Assembly (NCBI RefSeq): GCF_044962685.1
Contig: NZ_JBBKTX010000022.1
Coordinates: 21,663-85,662 of the forward strand
Length of the DNA stretch: 64,000 nucleotides
From: Oceanobacter antarcticus
GTDB lineage: Bacteria; Pseudomonadota; Gammaproteobacteria; Pseudomonadales; Oceanobacteraceae
Direction: 5' to 3'
Position 1 is the stretch's first letter. Every line of letters starts with the position of its first letter. Positions 34,386 to 43,523 of the stretch are shown here, piece after piece. The position numbers and the translations under genes are program-made. The notes under the pieces are model-generated. The model was not told the DNA's origin. It saw nothing but the letters and a program-made list of their open reading frames with translations, and searched no databases.

Positions 34386-35609
34386 TCAGCGCCAGCGCTT
34401 CAGGATCAGTGAGGTATTGATACCACCAAACGCAAAGTTGTTGCTCATGACATGGTCGGTCTCAAGGTGACGCGGCTGCCCCATAATGTAATCCAGATCG
34501 GCACAGTCGCTGTCGGGATGAGTCAGGTTGGCGGTGGCGTGAAACCAGCCCTCATTCATCATATGGATGCTGACAATGGCTTCCAGCGCGCCGCAAGCCC
34601 CCAGGGTGTGGCCGGTAAAACTCTTGAATGAGCTGATCGGTTTCTTCCCCAGCACCTGAAAGGTGGCCTGGCTTTCCGCCACATCACCACGGTCGGTGGC
34701 GGTGCCGTGGGCACTGACATAACCGATATCAGCCGGGGTTAGTCCGGCATCGCGCAGCGACATTTCCATGGCTACTTGCATGGTGGTGGCGTTGGGTTGG
34801 GTAATGTGTGCGCCATCCGAATTGGTACCGAAACCAACGATTTCCGCCAGAATGGTGGCTCCTCGTTCAAGGGCAGATTCCAACGTTTCCAGAATCACAA
34901 TCCCGGCGCCTTCGCCAATCACCAGACCGTCACGATCCTGGTCAAACGGGCGTGGTGCCAGATCCGGGTTGGCGTTATTGGTGCTGGTGGCAAACAGGGT
35001 GTCGAACACCGCTGCCTGAGTGGCGCTGAGTTCTTCACAGCCACCGGCCACCATCATTTTTTGATGGCCATATTTGATGGCTTCGTAGGCATAACCAATG
35101 CCCTGGCTGCCGGATGTACAGGCGCTGGAGGTGGTGATGATGCGGCCTTTCAAGCCGAAGAACACGCCAATATTCACCGGTGCGGTATGCGGCATCATGC
35201 GTACATAAGAGGTGGCGTTCAGACCGTTCACCGAATGGTTAAACAGCATCTGGCCAAATTCCCCAATGGCATCCGGGGTGCCGGAGGACGACCCGACAGC
35301 CACGCCCATACGGCCATCCTGAATACATGGATCATCGAGCAAGCCAGCCTGTTGCAGTGCCAGTTCGGTGGCGCGAGTGGCCATCACCGACATCCGGCCC
35401 ATGCTGCGTACAGCCTTACGGGTATAGTGTGACGGTTTTTCAAAGTCATCGACCGGGCCACCCAGGCGGGTATTCAGACCTTCGTATTTGTCCCAGCTTT
35501 CGATATAACGGATGCCAGTCGTTAAGGCCCTGAGATTGGCAGCAATGGTGTCCCAGTCCTGGCCAATCGGTGAAATGGCCGACATGCCGGTAATCACAAC
35601 GCGTTTCAT
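34386..35609 (-). CDS. Beta-ketoacyl-ACP synthase (ApeR type)
   Basis: 407 residues from the ATG at 35609, which overlaps the ketoreductase stop as TGATG; an in-frame GTG two codons up is less likely. Catalytic Cys164 is in TTSSACTSGSQG. The two active-site histidines are in VSAHGTATDRGD and FTGHTLGACGALE. It is a full FabF-like condensing enzyme. In aryl polyene clusters this type initiates or extends the chain. It is the last gene of the long minus-strand operon. Confidence 0.92.
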   Translation of the reverse strand: MKRVVITGMSAISPIGQDWDTIAANLRALTTGIRYIESWDKYEGLNTRLGGPVDDFEKPSHYTRKAVRSMGRMSVMATRATELALQQAGLLDDPCIQDGRMGVAVGSSSGTPDAIGEFGQMLFNHSVNGLNATSYVRMMPHTAPVNIGVFFGLKGRIITTSSACTSGSQGIGYAYEAIKYGHQKMMVAGGCEELSATQAAVFDTLFATSTNNANPDLAPRPFDQDRDGLVIGEGAGIVILETLESALERGATILAEIVGFGTNSDGAHITQPNATTMQVAMEMSLRDAGLTPADIGYVSAHGTATDRGDVAESQATFQVLGKKPISSFKSFTGHTLGACGALEAIVSIHMMNEGWFHATANLTHPDSDCADLDYIMGQPRHLETDHVMSNNFAFGGINTSLILKRWR

Positions 35610-36340
35610 CAGCACATACCACCGTTGACAGAAATCACCTGGCGGGTCACATAACCCGCATCCTCAGACATCAGGAAACTGACTGCGGCTGCCACTTCTT
35701 CCGGACGGCCCATACGTCTGGCCGGAATCATTTTCATTGCCTCATCGATATGCACGCCTTCGATCATATCGGTTTCAATCAGGCCAGGGGCAACACAATT
35801 GACGGTGATGTTGCGTTTGGCCAGTTCGACCGCCAGCGCCTTGCAGGCACCAATCAGACCGGCTTTGGAAGCGGAATAGTTCACTTGGCCGCGGTTGCCG
35901 GTAATGCCGGATACCGATGACATGGCCACAATTCGGCCCGGCTTGCGCCGCCGTACCATCGGCATGGTTAACGGCTGCACCACGTTGAAAAAACCATCCA
36001 GATTGGTGTGAATCACGGTGTCCCAGTCGTCTTCGGACATGGCTGGAAAGGCATTGTCGCGGGTCAGGCCAGCGTTGCAGACAATACCGTAATAGGTGCC
36101 GTGGGCTTCGATATCCGCCAGCAAAATGTCACGGCAGCGACTGCGATCGGCAATATCAAATTGCAGTATCCGTGCCTGGCGGCCGATGGTGAGAATCTGC
36201 TGCTGCACCTGTTTCGCTTCGGCGCGATTACTGCGGCAATGCACCACAATATCGAAGCCCTCGCGGGCCAGCCGCAGGGCGATGGCCTTGCCGATGCCAC
36301 GGCTGGAGCCGGTAATAAATACAGTGCTGGATTCAGACAT
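35609..36340 (-). CDS. 3-oxoacyl-ACP reductase, FabG-like (ApeQ type)
   Basis: 243 residues of the SDR family. NADPH-binding TGSSRGIGKAI is at about 10-20. The catalytic set is Ser141/142 in MSSVSG, Tyr155 and Lys159 in NYSASKAG. It reduces the keto group after each condensation. It starts 7 bases inside the dehydratase gene and ends in the TGATG overlap with the ketosynthase. Confidence 0.93.
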   Translation of the reverse strand: MSESSTVFITGSSRGIGKAIALRLAREGFDIVVHCRSNRAEAKQVQQQILTIGRQARILQFDIADRSRCRDILLADIEAHGTYYGIVCNAGLTRDNAFPAMSEDDWDTVIHTNLDGFFNVVQPLTMPMVRRRKPGRIVAMSSVSGITGNRGQVNYSASKAGLIGACKALAVELAKRNITVNCVAPGLIETDMIEGVHIDEAMKMIPARRMGRPEEVAAAVSFLMSEDAGYVTRQVISVNGGMC

Positions 36341-36809
36341 TGTGTTGTCCTTTGACAGATTCCATAAAATTGCTGACGTCTTGGGGTTGAAATACGTTCA
36401 GCCGCGCTTGCTGCTGTTCCTGGTCAAAGCGGATGCTGCAGTCAAACGAGCCCAATCCGCTGCTGTCCTGTAATAAGCGTTCCACCTGGATGTGCAGCCG
36501 CGCACCCACCGGAAAACAGCTGCAACTGCTGCTGAAGCGGCGGCTGCCCAACAGAAAACCAACCCGTACGGCAGTGCCCTCCTGTTTGGCGGCAGTGCCT
36601 GCCCAGGCGGCAATGGCCTGGGCCATATACTCAATGCCGACCCAGCCCGGTACGCCGTCGGGGCCACAAAAAGAGGACTGCGGCTGAATCACGACCTCGG
36701 CACAGAGGCTGTCGGCGTCATACGCCAGAATACGATCCAGCAGACTCATTTCGCCGCGATGGGGAACCAGCTCCTCGACGGTGAAGGCAGGGGTCGGATC
36801 AATCGCCAT
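36333..36809 (-). CDS. Hotdog-fold 3-hydroxyacyl-ACP dehydratase (ApeP type)
   Basis: 158 residues from the ATG at 36809 (MAIDPTPAFTVEEL), which overlaps the end of the upstream ketosynthase by 11 bases. The motifs VPHRGEMSLLDRI and PGWVGIEYMAQAIAAWAG supply the His and Glu expected of a FabA/FabZ-like dehydratase. It probably forms the double bonds of the polyene, alone or with the dehydratase domain fused to the ligase. Confidence 0.88.
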   Translation of the reverse strand: MAIDPTPAFTVEELVPHRGEMSLLDRILAYDADSLCAEVVIQPQSSFCGPDGVPGWVGIEYMAQAIAAWAGTAAKQEGTAVRVGFLLGSRRFSSSCSCFPVGARLHIQVERLLQDSSGLGSFDCSIRFDQEQQQARLNVFQPQDVSNFMESVKGQHNV

Positions 36810-37986
36810 AAATACGCTCGAATAACAGGGAAATATTGTTGCCACCAAAAGCAAATGAGTTGCTCAGGGTAAAGACCGGTGGATGATCCAGTTTCAAACC
36901 TGCCGTAACGAGGCGGAGCGGCGCCAGTGCCGGATCAGGCACCCCGTCCCAGCGATGTGGCGGTAAACGGCCATCCTGTTGCATCGTCAGCCAGCAGAAC
37001 GCCGCTTCAATGGCACCGGCAGCCCCCAGCGTATGGCCAGTCAAGGCCTTGGTTGAAGAGGCCGCTACCCGGTCGCCAAACAGGCGGAATACCGCCTGGC
37101 TTTCCATGCGGTCATTTTGCTCAGTAGCCGTGCCATGCAGGTTGATATAGGACACCTGTTCGGGATTCAACTGGCGTTGTTGCAGCGCCTGACTCATGGC
37201 GGCGATGGCCCCCGCGCCTTGCGGGTGCGGGGCAGAAATATGATGGGCGTCAGATGATTCACCGACCCCCGCCAGAGCCACCGCCGCCGGTTCTTTGCTC
37301 ATGATAAACAAGGCCGCCCCTTCGCCGATATTGATACCGTCGCGATGGGCACTGAACGGGGCACACACCGCCGTTGCCAGGGATTCCAACGCCCCAAAAC
37401 CGTTAAGCGTCATAGCCGCCAGTGAATCAACGCCACCGGCAATCACCAGATCACAGACATCCTGCTGAATCAGGCGGCGGGCGCTGGCCAGCGCCTTGGC
37501 ACCGGAGGAGCAAGCAGTTGATACTACATAAGTTGGCCCTTTGGCACCGCTCCAGTCCGCCAGCGAAAGCGCCGGGGCAGACATTTCCTGAATGGCATAA
37601 CGCGTGGCAGTGGCGGGTTGCTGGTGGTCAACCCAGCCTTGCACGGTGCTGAAGGCTTCCGCGATACCACTGGTGCTGCTGCCCAGCACAATGCCAATAC
37701 GTTCGGCGGCAATGCCTTGGCGCATGGCTGCAAAAGCGACCTGAAGCTGTTGCCAGGCAGACATCAGTAGCTGGTTATTGCGGGACTGGCGTGCGGCTGC
37801 AAATTGCGTCAGCGGGGGCAGCTCAGCCTTGACCTGACCCAGGTATACCGGTGTCGACATCCATTCATCGGCCAGTGTCAGCGGTTCGGCATCCGGCTGT
37901 TGCAGGGTTTGCCAGACCTGCTCGGCACCACGTCCAAGGGAGCAGACGATTCCCAGGTGATTCAAATAAACGGGAATATCCTGCAT
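36799..37986 (-). CDS. Beta-ketoacyl-ACP synthase (ApeO type)
   Basis: 395 residues. Catalytic Cys159 is in VVSTACSSGAKAL, with histidines in NLHGTATEQND and ALTGHTLGAAGA. The N-terminus is more diverged from FabF than that of the other ketosynthase. In characterised aryl polyene systems this type pairs with the Cys-less ApeC-type protein as a ketosynthase/chain-length-factor dimer; that pairing is inferred here. It overlaps the dehydratase gene. Confidence 0.9.
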   Translation of the reverse strand: MQDIPVYLNHLGIVCSLGRGAEQVWQTLQQPDAEPLTLADEWMSTPVYLGQVKAELPPLTQFAAARQSRNNQLLMSAWQQLQVAFAAMRQGIAAERIGIVLGSSTSGIAEAFSTVQGWVDHQQPATATRYAIQEMSAPALSLADWSGAKGPTYVVSTACSSGAKALASARRLIQQDVCDLVIAGGVDSLAAMTLNGFGALESLATAVCAPFSAHRDGINIGEGAALFIMSKEPAAVALAGVGESSDAHHISAPHPQGAGAIAAMSQALQQRQLNPEQVSYINLHGTATEQNDRMESQAVFRLFGDRVAASSTKALTGHTLGAAGAIEAAFCWLTMQQDGRLPPHRWDGVPDPALAPLRLVTAGLKLDHPPVFTLSNSFAFGGNNISLLFERIYGD

Positions 37987-37988
37987 GA

Positions 37989-38582
37989 CTACTTATCCAT
38001 TTCCAGAGTGTCAATTCTGATCCGCTGCTGCAGGTCAGGTATCTCGATCAGCAGCTGTGTCCAGAAGCTGTCAGCGGCTTCGGACTGCGCCGTTACCGCC
38101 TTGAATTCATACACCAGGTGCGCATCATAATATAAGCGGCGCACGCCTGGCAGCGCCTGTAACGACCAGCCGGTTCCGGCCAGGGTGGTACGAATGCTGG
38201 CCAGTGGCCAGTAGGCCAGCTGAATCTGCGCCAGCATGGTATGGGCTTGCAGCTGTTGTGGCAGCAGCGGTGAGCGTTTTTCCTCCAGTTGCTGACCGTC
38301 GTAACGAACGCGCAGCAACTCTTGCCCGGTAGCTGTCAGCCCCACCAGCACCAGCACACCTTGCTGTACCGACCAGCTGGCCAGCATGGCTTTGGCTGGT
38401 TCAGCGTCAGCGCTTACCACCTGGGTAAACTGGCCGTTGAAGGGGAAATCGGCCGGTGGTAACAACGGCGGCTGCAAGCGGTCGGGGCGAAACGTCAGCA
38501 AGCTGCAGCCAGACAACAGCACCAAACAGGTCAGCGAGAGTAGCGCCAGTGGCTTCAACATCCGCTGCATGAGGTTAGGCAT
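37989..38582 (-). CDS. DUF3261-type lipoprotein of the aryl polyene cluster (ApeN type)
   Basis: 197 residues. The signal peptide MLKPLALLSLTCLVLLSGC ends in a clear lipobox. The rest is a beta-rich domain with no catalytic motif that I see. Its position between the MMPL exporter and the ketosynthase matches the ApeN lipoprotein. It overlaps the exporter gene by 8 bases. A role in moving or anchoring the polyene at the envelope is inferred from context. Confidence 0.8.
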   Translation of the reverse strand: MPNLMQRMLKPLALLSLTCLVLLSGCSLLTFRPDRLQPPLLPPADFPFNGQFTQVVSADAEPAKAMLASWSVQQGVLVLVGLTATGQELLRVRYDGQQLEEKRSPLLPQQLQAHTMLAQIQLAYWPLASIRTTLAGTGWSLQALPGVRRLYYDAHLVYEFKAVTAQSEAADSFWTQLLIEIPDLQQRIRIDTLEMDK

Positions 38583-40980
38583 GCTGATCTTCCAGGGTAA
38601 ATACCGGGGTTAACAACCACACCAGAATGACCCCGCACAGCACGGTTGCGCCAAAATACATCAGCACTGGAGTTTGCGACAGTGCCAGCAAGCCAAAGGC
38701 CAGCAAGGTAGTGAGTGCTGACATCGCTACCGCCAGCCAGGTGTAGAGACTGTTACGACTGTTGCGCAGGAAGATGCCGGCATCCATACCAATACCCAGT
38801 ACCAGCAGCAGCGCCAGCAGGTTAAACAGCGTCAACTGCATACCCAGTAGCGCCAGCAGATTCAGCGTCAGCACGCTGGCCAGCGCCGGCCCGGCCAGAA
38901 TACGCCAGGCCGTCAGACGGTAGCGCAGCGCCAGCAAGAGCAGTACGGCGGCATACGCGGCGGCGAGCCACCAGCCCATGTTATGGCGGTAGTGATTCAG
39001 CACCTTGCCAATGGCCGCCGGGCGATCCACCAGCTGTAGCCAGTCAGAGCGATGGGCATCTTGCAGTAGTGGTTGCAACTGCTCGACCAGGTTGGCGGGC
39101 ACCGTGCCGGAAAAATTCACCACGGCATAAAAGCGCCCGCCGAATTCTCCCAGCCACAAATGCCGGCTGCTGGCACTGAAGGCTGAGGCCAACCAGTGTT
39201 CTGGAGTGATCGTCAGGTTGGCGCGGTTGGCAAAATCCGCCCGCGCAGAACGGCTGATTTCAACGGCCCCCAACTGCTTGGCAAACTGCTCCAGCAGGCC
39301 GCCGCTGGCATAGACGGTAGTCGCCTGCTGCTGGTAGTCCGCCCGTTGTTGTTGCTGTGATGCCAGTTGCTGGCTGACGCTGTGGTAGTGCAGGCCAGGA
39401 TTCCGGCTGAGTAGTTGCTCAAGCGGGTCACGCAGGGTGTCGCTGTGCTGCAGTAATTGTTCGGCGGAGTCACCGGATAGCAGCAGGTATCTGGCCCACG
39501 AAGCACCGCCCGCGAGCTGATTAATACGCTGGTCGTTTTGTAGCAGGCTGACGGGCGAGGTTTGTAACCTAATCAGGCTGTCGTCAAACGCTAATTTGGG
39601 CAGCTGCCACAGCGCCAGCAAGGCAAGCAGCGTCAGCAGAATGGCGACTCCGGGTTGATGAATACGGGGCCAATGGCTGCGAATGGCGGCCAGCCGGTGC
39701 AGCAACCAGCTCAAATCCGGGTTGGCTGGCATACGTCGGGTCAGCCAGGGCAGCAGCCCCATCACCGTTAGCCAGGCGCCTACCAGCCCGGCGGCGGAAA
39801 AGACCGCCATTTGCTGCAAACCGGGAAAGGGGGCTGCGGCCTGTGCCAGGTAGGCCAGGACGCTGGAGAGCATGCCGAGGGTAATGGCACCGGTAACCGG
39901 GTCGCGGGTGGCGGCTGTGCCAGTCGTTGGTATTGGTTGCTCCAGCCGATGACAAAGAAAATGTAGCGAATAGTCGATGGCAACGCCGACCAGGCTGGCA
40001 CCAAACGCCAGGGTGATTAGATGCACCCGGTCAAATATCAGCAGGCAAGTGGCCATGGCCAGCAGGCAACCAAACAGCAGTGGCATAAACACCAGCAGTA
40101 AATAGGATGGACGCCGGAACACCAGCAGCATCAACAGCACAATCCCCAGCAATGACACCACGCCGATGGTCGAGATTTCATGTTGCGCCTGATTGGCACC
40201 GTAGGTGGCATGAACAATCAGACCGGTATAACTGAGGCCATGAATCGTATTGTTCAGCCGCTGGAGCAACTCACTGAGCTGACGCTGGTAACCCATGTCA
40301 AACGGGCTGCCATTCAGCTCTGCCAGCACAATCCGGTGCCAGTGTTGGCCCATTGGCGTTGGTTCAATACGGGTGGGCCAATCGTCTTGCAGGCTGATGC
40401 CCTGATTCGGTAAGGCTTGCTCGCGCCAGTGATCCAGCAGTTGCAGTGGATCGTCGACCAGATGCCGGGTCAGCGTGGCTCCCAGCGGTGAGTACAGGCG
40501 GCTGATGGCCGCACTCACCAATGGGCTGGGTTCTTGCAACAGGCTGGACTCTTGCACTTGGTGTGCTTGTTGCAATTTGGCACGATCGACGGCGGTCAGA
40601 TGGTAGTAACGCCAGTCGGACAGTTGATCAAGCAGCTGGCTGAGCTGAGTGGCGTCGGTTTTGCCTTCAACGCGGGCAAACAGGCCGGAGTCTTGTAATG
40701 CTGTTTGTAATTGCTCCGCTGCGACAAGACTGCTAGCCCGCTCACCGGATACCAGCAGGATCAGCCCTTGTGAGGCATTGCTGGCGATGCGGTTGTTGGC
40801 GAAGGATTCAGCGGCACTGTTGTGCTCATCGGGCAGTAACGACAGGATACTGGTATCGAACTGTATGCCACGGTGGAACTGCCAGGCCAGTATCACGATG
40901 GCCACGGCCATCAGCAGTAACCAGGCCAGTAACGGTCGGTACGATGCCGGATGCAGTGGCTTATTCAGCTGCGCTGGCAT
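38575..40980 (-). CDS. MMPL/RND-type exporter (ApeM type)
   Basis: 801 residues. It has the repeated MMPL layout: an N-terminal helix (about 14-32), a periplasmic domain, a block of helices (about 250-430), a second periplasmic domain and a final helix block (about 640-795). The motif SLVGVAIDYSLHFL carries the membrane Asp expected of proton-coupled RND pumps, repeated as LVLGIGMDAGIFL. It presumably flips or extracts the polyene lipid, working with the LolA-like protein encoded next to it. Confidence 0.9.
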   Translation of the reverse strand: MPAQLNKPLHPASYRPLLAWLLLMAVAIVILAWQFHRGIQFDTSILSLLPDEHNSAAESFANNRIASNASQGLILLVSGERASSLVAAEQLQTALQDSGLFARVEGKTDATQLSQLLDQLSDWRYYHLTAVDRAKLQQAHQVQESSLLQEPSPLVSAAISRLYSPLGATLTRHLVDDPLQLLDHWREQALPNQGISLQDDWPTRIEPTPMGQHWHRIVLAELNGSPFDMGYQRQLSELLQRLNNTIHGLSYTGLIVHATYGANQAQHEISTIGVVSLLGIVLLMLLVFRRPSYLLLVFMPLLFGCLLAMATCLLIFDRVHLITLAFGASLVGVAIDYSLHFLCHRLEQPIPTTGTAATRDPVTGAITLGMLSSVLAYLAQAAAPFPGLQQMAVFSAAGLVGAWLTVMGLLPWLTRRMPANPDLSWLLHRLAAIRSHWPRIHQPGVAILLTLLALLALWQLPKLAFDDSLIRLQTSPVSLLQNDQRINQLAGGASWARYLLLSGDSAEQLLQHSDTLRDPLEQLLSRNPGLHYHSVSQQLASQQQQRADYQQQATTVYASGGLLEQFAKQLGAVEISRSARADFANRANLTITPEHWLASAFSASSRHLWLGEFGGRFYAVVNFSGTVPANLVEQLQPLLQDAHRSDWLQLVDRPAAIGKVLNHYRHNMGWWLAAAYAAVLLLLALRYRLTAWRILAGPALASVLTLNLLALLGMQLTLFNLLALLLVLGIGMDAGIFLRNSRNSLYTWLAVAMSALTTLLAFGLLALSQTPVLMYFGATVLCGVILVWLLTPVFTLEDQHA

Positions 40981-41560
40981 CGCCGCTGACCTCCAGGCGG
41001 ATTTCGGTCCGGTCGCCTTTTGGCTCGTGCAAGGTCAGACCTTGCAGATGGGTGGTGCCGGTCATATCGATGCGGGAAAAAAACGACATCAAGACATCGC
41101 TTTTGGGGGTCAGCTGTAAATCCCAGCCATTGGTTTCGCTGACCTGGGTACCCGTGATGGCAAAGGTGGCTTGCAAGGTGGCCAGATCAGCGGCAAAAAT
41201 CGCCGCCAGCAGGTTGGCTACGGTGGCCGTCTGGGCGCTGTTGGCATCACTTTGCCAGACCACTTCACCACCCTGAGTTTGGGAGATACCGTGCTCGCTG
41301 ATCATCACTTTACTGGCTATCGGTTGTTCGATTATCCATTCAAGACCTTGCTGGCGCTGATAGTGGAACTGGCCACTGGAGTGTAATGGGCGCGGCAGAA
41401 TGGTCAGGTATTTGTCCTGCTCAAACTGGCCCTGCAATTCATCGGTGGGTGTCAGAATACGGGCAAGGTCGGCCTGGCTGAGCGATTGCGCCTGGCTGTG
41501 ACTGGTGGCGATGGCACCCAGCAGCACCAGGCAGGCCAGCATGCGAGGCGAACGAATCAT
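40961..41560 (-). CDS. LolA-like outer-membrane lipoprotein carrier (ApeL type)
   Basis: 199 residues. A signal peptide (MIRSPRMLACLVLLGAIATS, cleavage near SQA-QS) is followed by a LolA-like fold: LQGQFEQDKYLTILPRPL, SGQFHYQRQQGLEWIIEQP and VMISEHGI. It has no lipobox, so it is periplasmic. It likely ferries the hydrophobic polyene across the periplasm. It overlaps the thioesterase gene by 4 bases and the exporter gene by 20. Confidence 0.87.
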   Translation of the reverse strand: MIRSPRMLACLVLLGAIATSHSQAQSLSQADLARILTPTDELQGQFEQDKYLTILPRPLHSSGQFHYQRQQGLEWIIEQPIASKVMISEHGISQTQGGEVVWQSDANSAQTATVANLLAAIFAADLATLQATFAITGTQVSETNGWDLQLTPKSDVLMSFFSRIDMTGTTHLQGLTLHEPKGDRTEIRLEVSGDASAAE

Positions 41561-41964
41561 AAGTGGGCGGTTACCTTGTCGATCATGACCTGAGGAGATT
41601 CAAAACACATGGTTTGGGTCGCCATGTCGACGGCCACCATGGTGGTGGTGGCTTTGGTCAGGCGTTTGCCACTGGCTTTATTGCGGATTTCATAACCAAT
41701 CTTGAGGCAGTTGACCCACTCGGTCAGCGTCGCAGTGACCGTGATGGTTTCGCCAAAGCAGGCCGGGCCAGGGTAGCGAATATGCAGGTCGATCACCGGC
41801 CAGGCGTAGCCGGAGGCTTTCATTTCGGTGTAGTTGTAACCAATTTGGTCGAGTAGCGCACAACGGGCAATTTCCAGATACTTGGCGTAATGGCCGTGCC
41901 AGACCACATTCATCATATCGACGTCGTGGAACGGCACCTGAATATCAACGGCAGCACGGATCAT
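41557..41964 (-). CDS. Acyl-CoA/ACP thioesterase, 4HBT type (ApeK type)
   Basis: 135 residues from the ATG at 41964, which overlaps the ammonia-lyase stop as ATGA; the frame is open further upstream only inside that gene. The hotdog active-site segment is PFHDVDMMNVVWHGHYAKYLEIAR-like (HDVDMMNVVWHGHY), with the catalytic Asp. It could release or proofread polyene intermediates. Confidence 0.88.
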   Translation of the reverse strand: MIRAAVDIQVPFHDVDMMNVVWHGHYAKYLEIARCALLDQIGYNYTEMKASGYAWPVIDLHIRYPGPACFGETITVTATLTEWVNCLKIGYEIRNKASGKRLTKATTTMVAVDMATQTMCFESPQVMIDKVTAHL

Positions 41965-43499
41965 GAGCGACACTCGTACAGCGGCCAGCGCTGTTGTTGC
42001 AGGGCGCATACCATGTCGCGCAGTTCCTGTTCCAGTGCGCGGTCTTCCAGCAGCAAGGGACTGACTGAGCGCACGGCATCTATCGTCGCGCTGATACTGG
42101 CAGACAGGCTGTCTGTGTTGACCTCTCCAGCCCGAATACGTAATTCCAGCCCTTGTACGGCAGCGACCAAACAGGCTGCCGCCGCTTGCTCGGTTAGCTG
42201 TAATACCCGCAGGCAGTCGCGCGCGGCGATGGTGCCCATGCTGACCTTGTCCTGGTTGTGGCATTCGGTCGAGCGTGAGAATACGCTGGCCGGCATGGTG
42301 TGCTTGAGCGCTTCGGCGGTCCAGGCGGAGACACCAATTTGCACCGCCTTGAAGCCGTGGCTGATGGCCTGGCGTGGGCCTTCCGCACCGGACAGATTGG
42401 CAGGCAAACCGTGGTTGAACTTGGTATCGACCAGCATTGCCAATTGACGGTCGAGCAAATCGGCAATATTGGCGACGGCGGTTTTGAGGGTGTCCATCGC
42501 CATGGCGATATGGCCACCGTAGAAGTGGCCGCCGTGTAATACCAGCTCGTTATCGCCGTCAATGATGGGGTTGTCGTTGGCGCTGTTGAGCTCGTTTTCG
42601 ATCAGGCTGCGGTTCCAGTCCAGAGCCTCACTTAACACGCCAATCACGTGCGGGGCACAGCGCAGCGAGTAACGGTCTTGCAAGCGATCCGGGTTGCGGG
42701 GTGGTGTACCGGCTTCCAGATCGCCCCGTAGCCAGCGGGCGATCTTTTGCGGGCCAGGGTGAGGCTTGGCGCTGAACAGAATGTCATTGTAATGGTGGGC
42801 GTTGCCTTTGGCGGCAATGGTCGCCAGCGCGGTAATCCGCGTCGCCACGGCTTCCAGATAACGGGCACGACTGAACGCCTGACAGGCCAGGGCGGTCATG
42901 ACGGCGGTGCCGTTCATAATCGCCAGACCTTCTTTCGGCCGTAATGTCAGTGGCTGAATAGCCCGTTCGGCAAACACCTCGGCGGTTGGTCGTACTTCGC
43001 CCTGATAATAGACTTCACGTTCGCCACAGAGGACTGCCGCTACGTAGGACAACGGCGTCAGGTCGCCGCTGGCACCGACGGAACCTTCTTCCGGAATCAG
43101 CGGCACAATGTCATGGTGTAACAGCCGTTCGAGTTGCTCCAGCAGCTCTATGGATACCCCGGAAAAGCCCCGGCACAGGGATGCCAGCCGGGTTGCCAGT
43201 ACCGCTCGACCGCTTTCAAGCGGCAGTATCGCGCCCATGCCACAGCCGTGAAAGGTGTACAGGTGTCTGGGCAGCTCGGCCACCAGCTCCGGTGGAATCG
43301 TGACAGTACAGCTGTCGCCATAACCGGTGGTGACCCCGTAAATTTCACCGTCTTCGGCCAGCAGCCGGTCGAGGAACTGGCTGCCACGCTGGATCCGCTG
43401 GCGGAATGCCAGCGCCTGATCCAGCTCGACCGGGCTGTTTTGCCGGGCAATAGCGCAGATGTTTTCAATCGTCAGGCGTGAGCCATTAAAAGTAACCAT
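41961..43499 (-). CDS. Aromatic amino acid ammonia-lyase (HAL/PAL/TAL family)
   Basis: 512 residues. The MIO cofactor triad Ala143-Ser144-Gly145 is in GSVGASGDLTPLSYVA, and catalytic Tyr54 is in YGVTTGYGD. The specificity pair aligned with Ser-His of histidine lyases and His-Leu of many tyrosine lyases is Phe83-His84 (LYTFHGCG), so substrate cannot be fixed. In this setting it may make coumarate or cinnamate for the aryl starter. There is no hut operon around it. Confidence 0.88.
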   Translation of the reverse strand: MVTFNGSRLTIENICAIARQNSPVELDQALAFRQRIQRGSQFLDRLLAEDGEIYGVTTGYGDSCTVTIPPELVAELPRHLYTFHGCGMGAILPLESGRAVLATRLASLCRGFSGVSIELLEQLERLLHHDIVPLIPEEGSVGASGDLTPLSYVAAVLCGEREVYYQGEVRPTAEVFAERAIQPLTLRPKEGLAIMNGTAVMTALACQAFSRARYLEAVATRITALATIAAKGNAHHYNDILFSAKPHPGPQKIARWLRGDLEAGTPPRNPDRLQDRYSLRCAPHVIGVLSEALDWNRSLIENELNSANDNPIIDGDNELVLHGGHFYGGHIAMAMDTLKTAVANIADLLDRQLAMLVDTKFNHGLPANLSGAEGPRQAISHGFKAVQIGVSAWTAEALKHTMPASVFSRSTECHNQDKVSMGTIAARDCLRVLQLTEQAAAACLVAAVQGLELRIRAGEVNTDSLSASISATIDAVRSVSPLLLEDRALEQELRDMVCALQQQRWPLYECRS

Positions 43500-43523
43500 A
43501 GTCAGTACGGCCTGTCCTTGTTG

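Noticed and set aside
41965..42264. Extra 100 codons ahead of the thioesterase
   Set aside because: They lie wholly inside the ammonia-lyase gene; the ATGA overlap start gives the normal 4HBT length.
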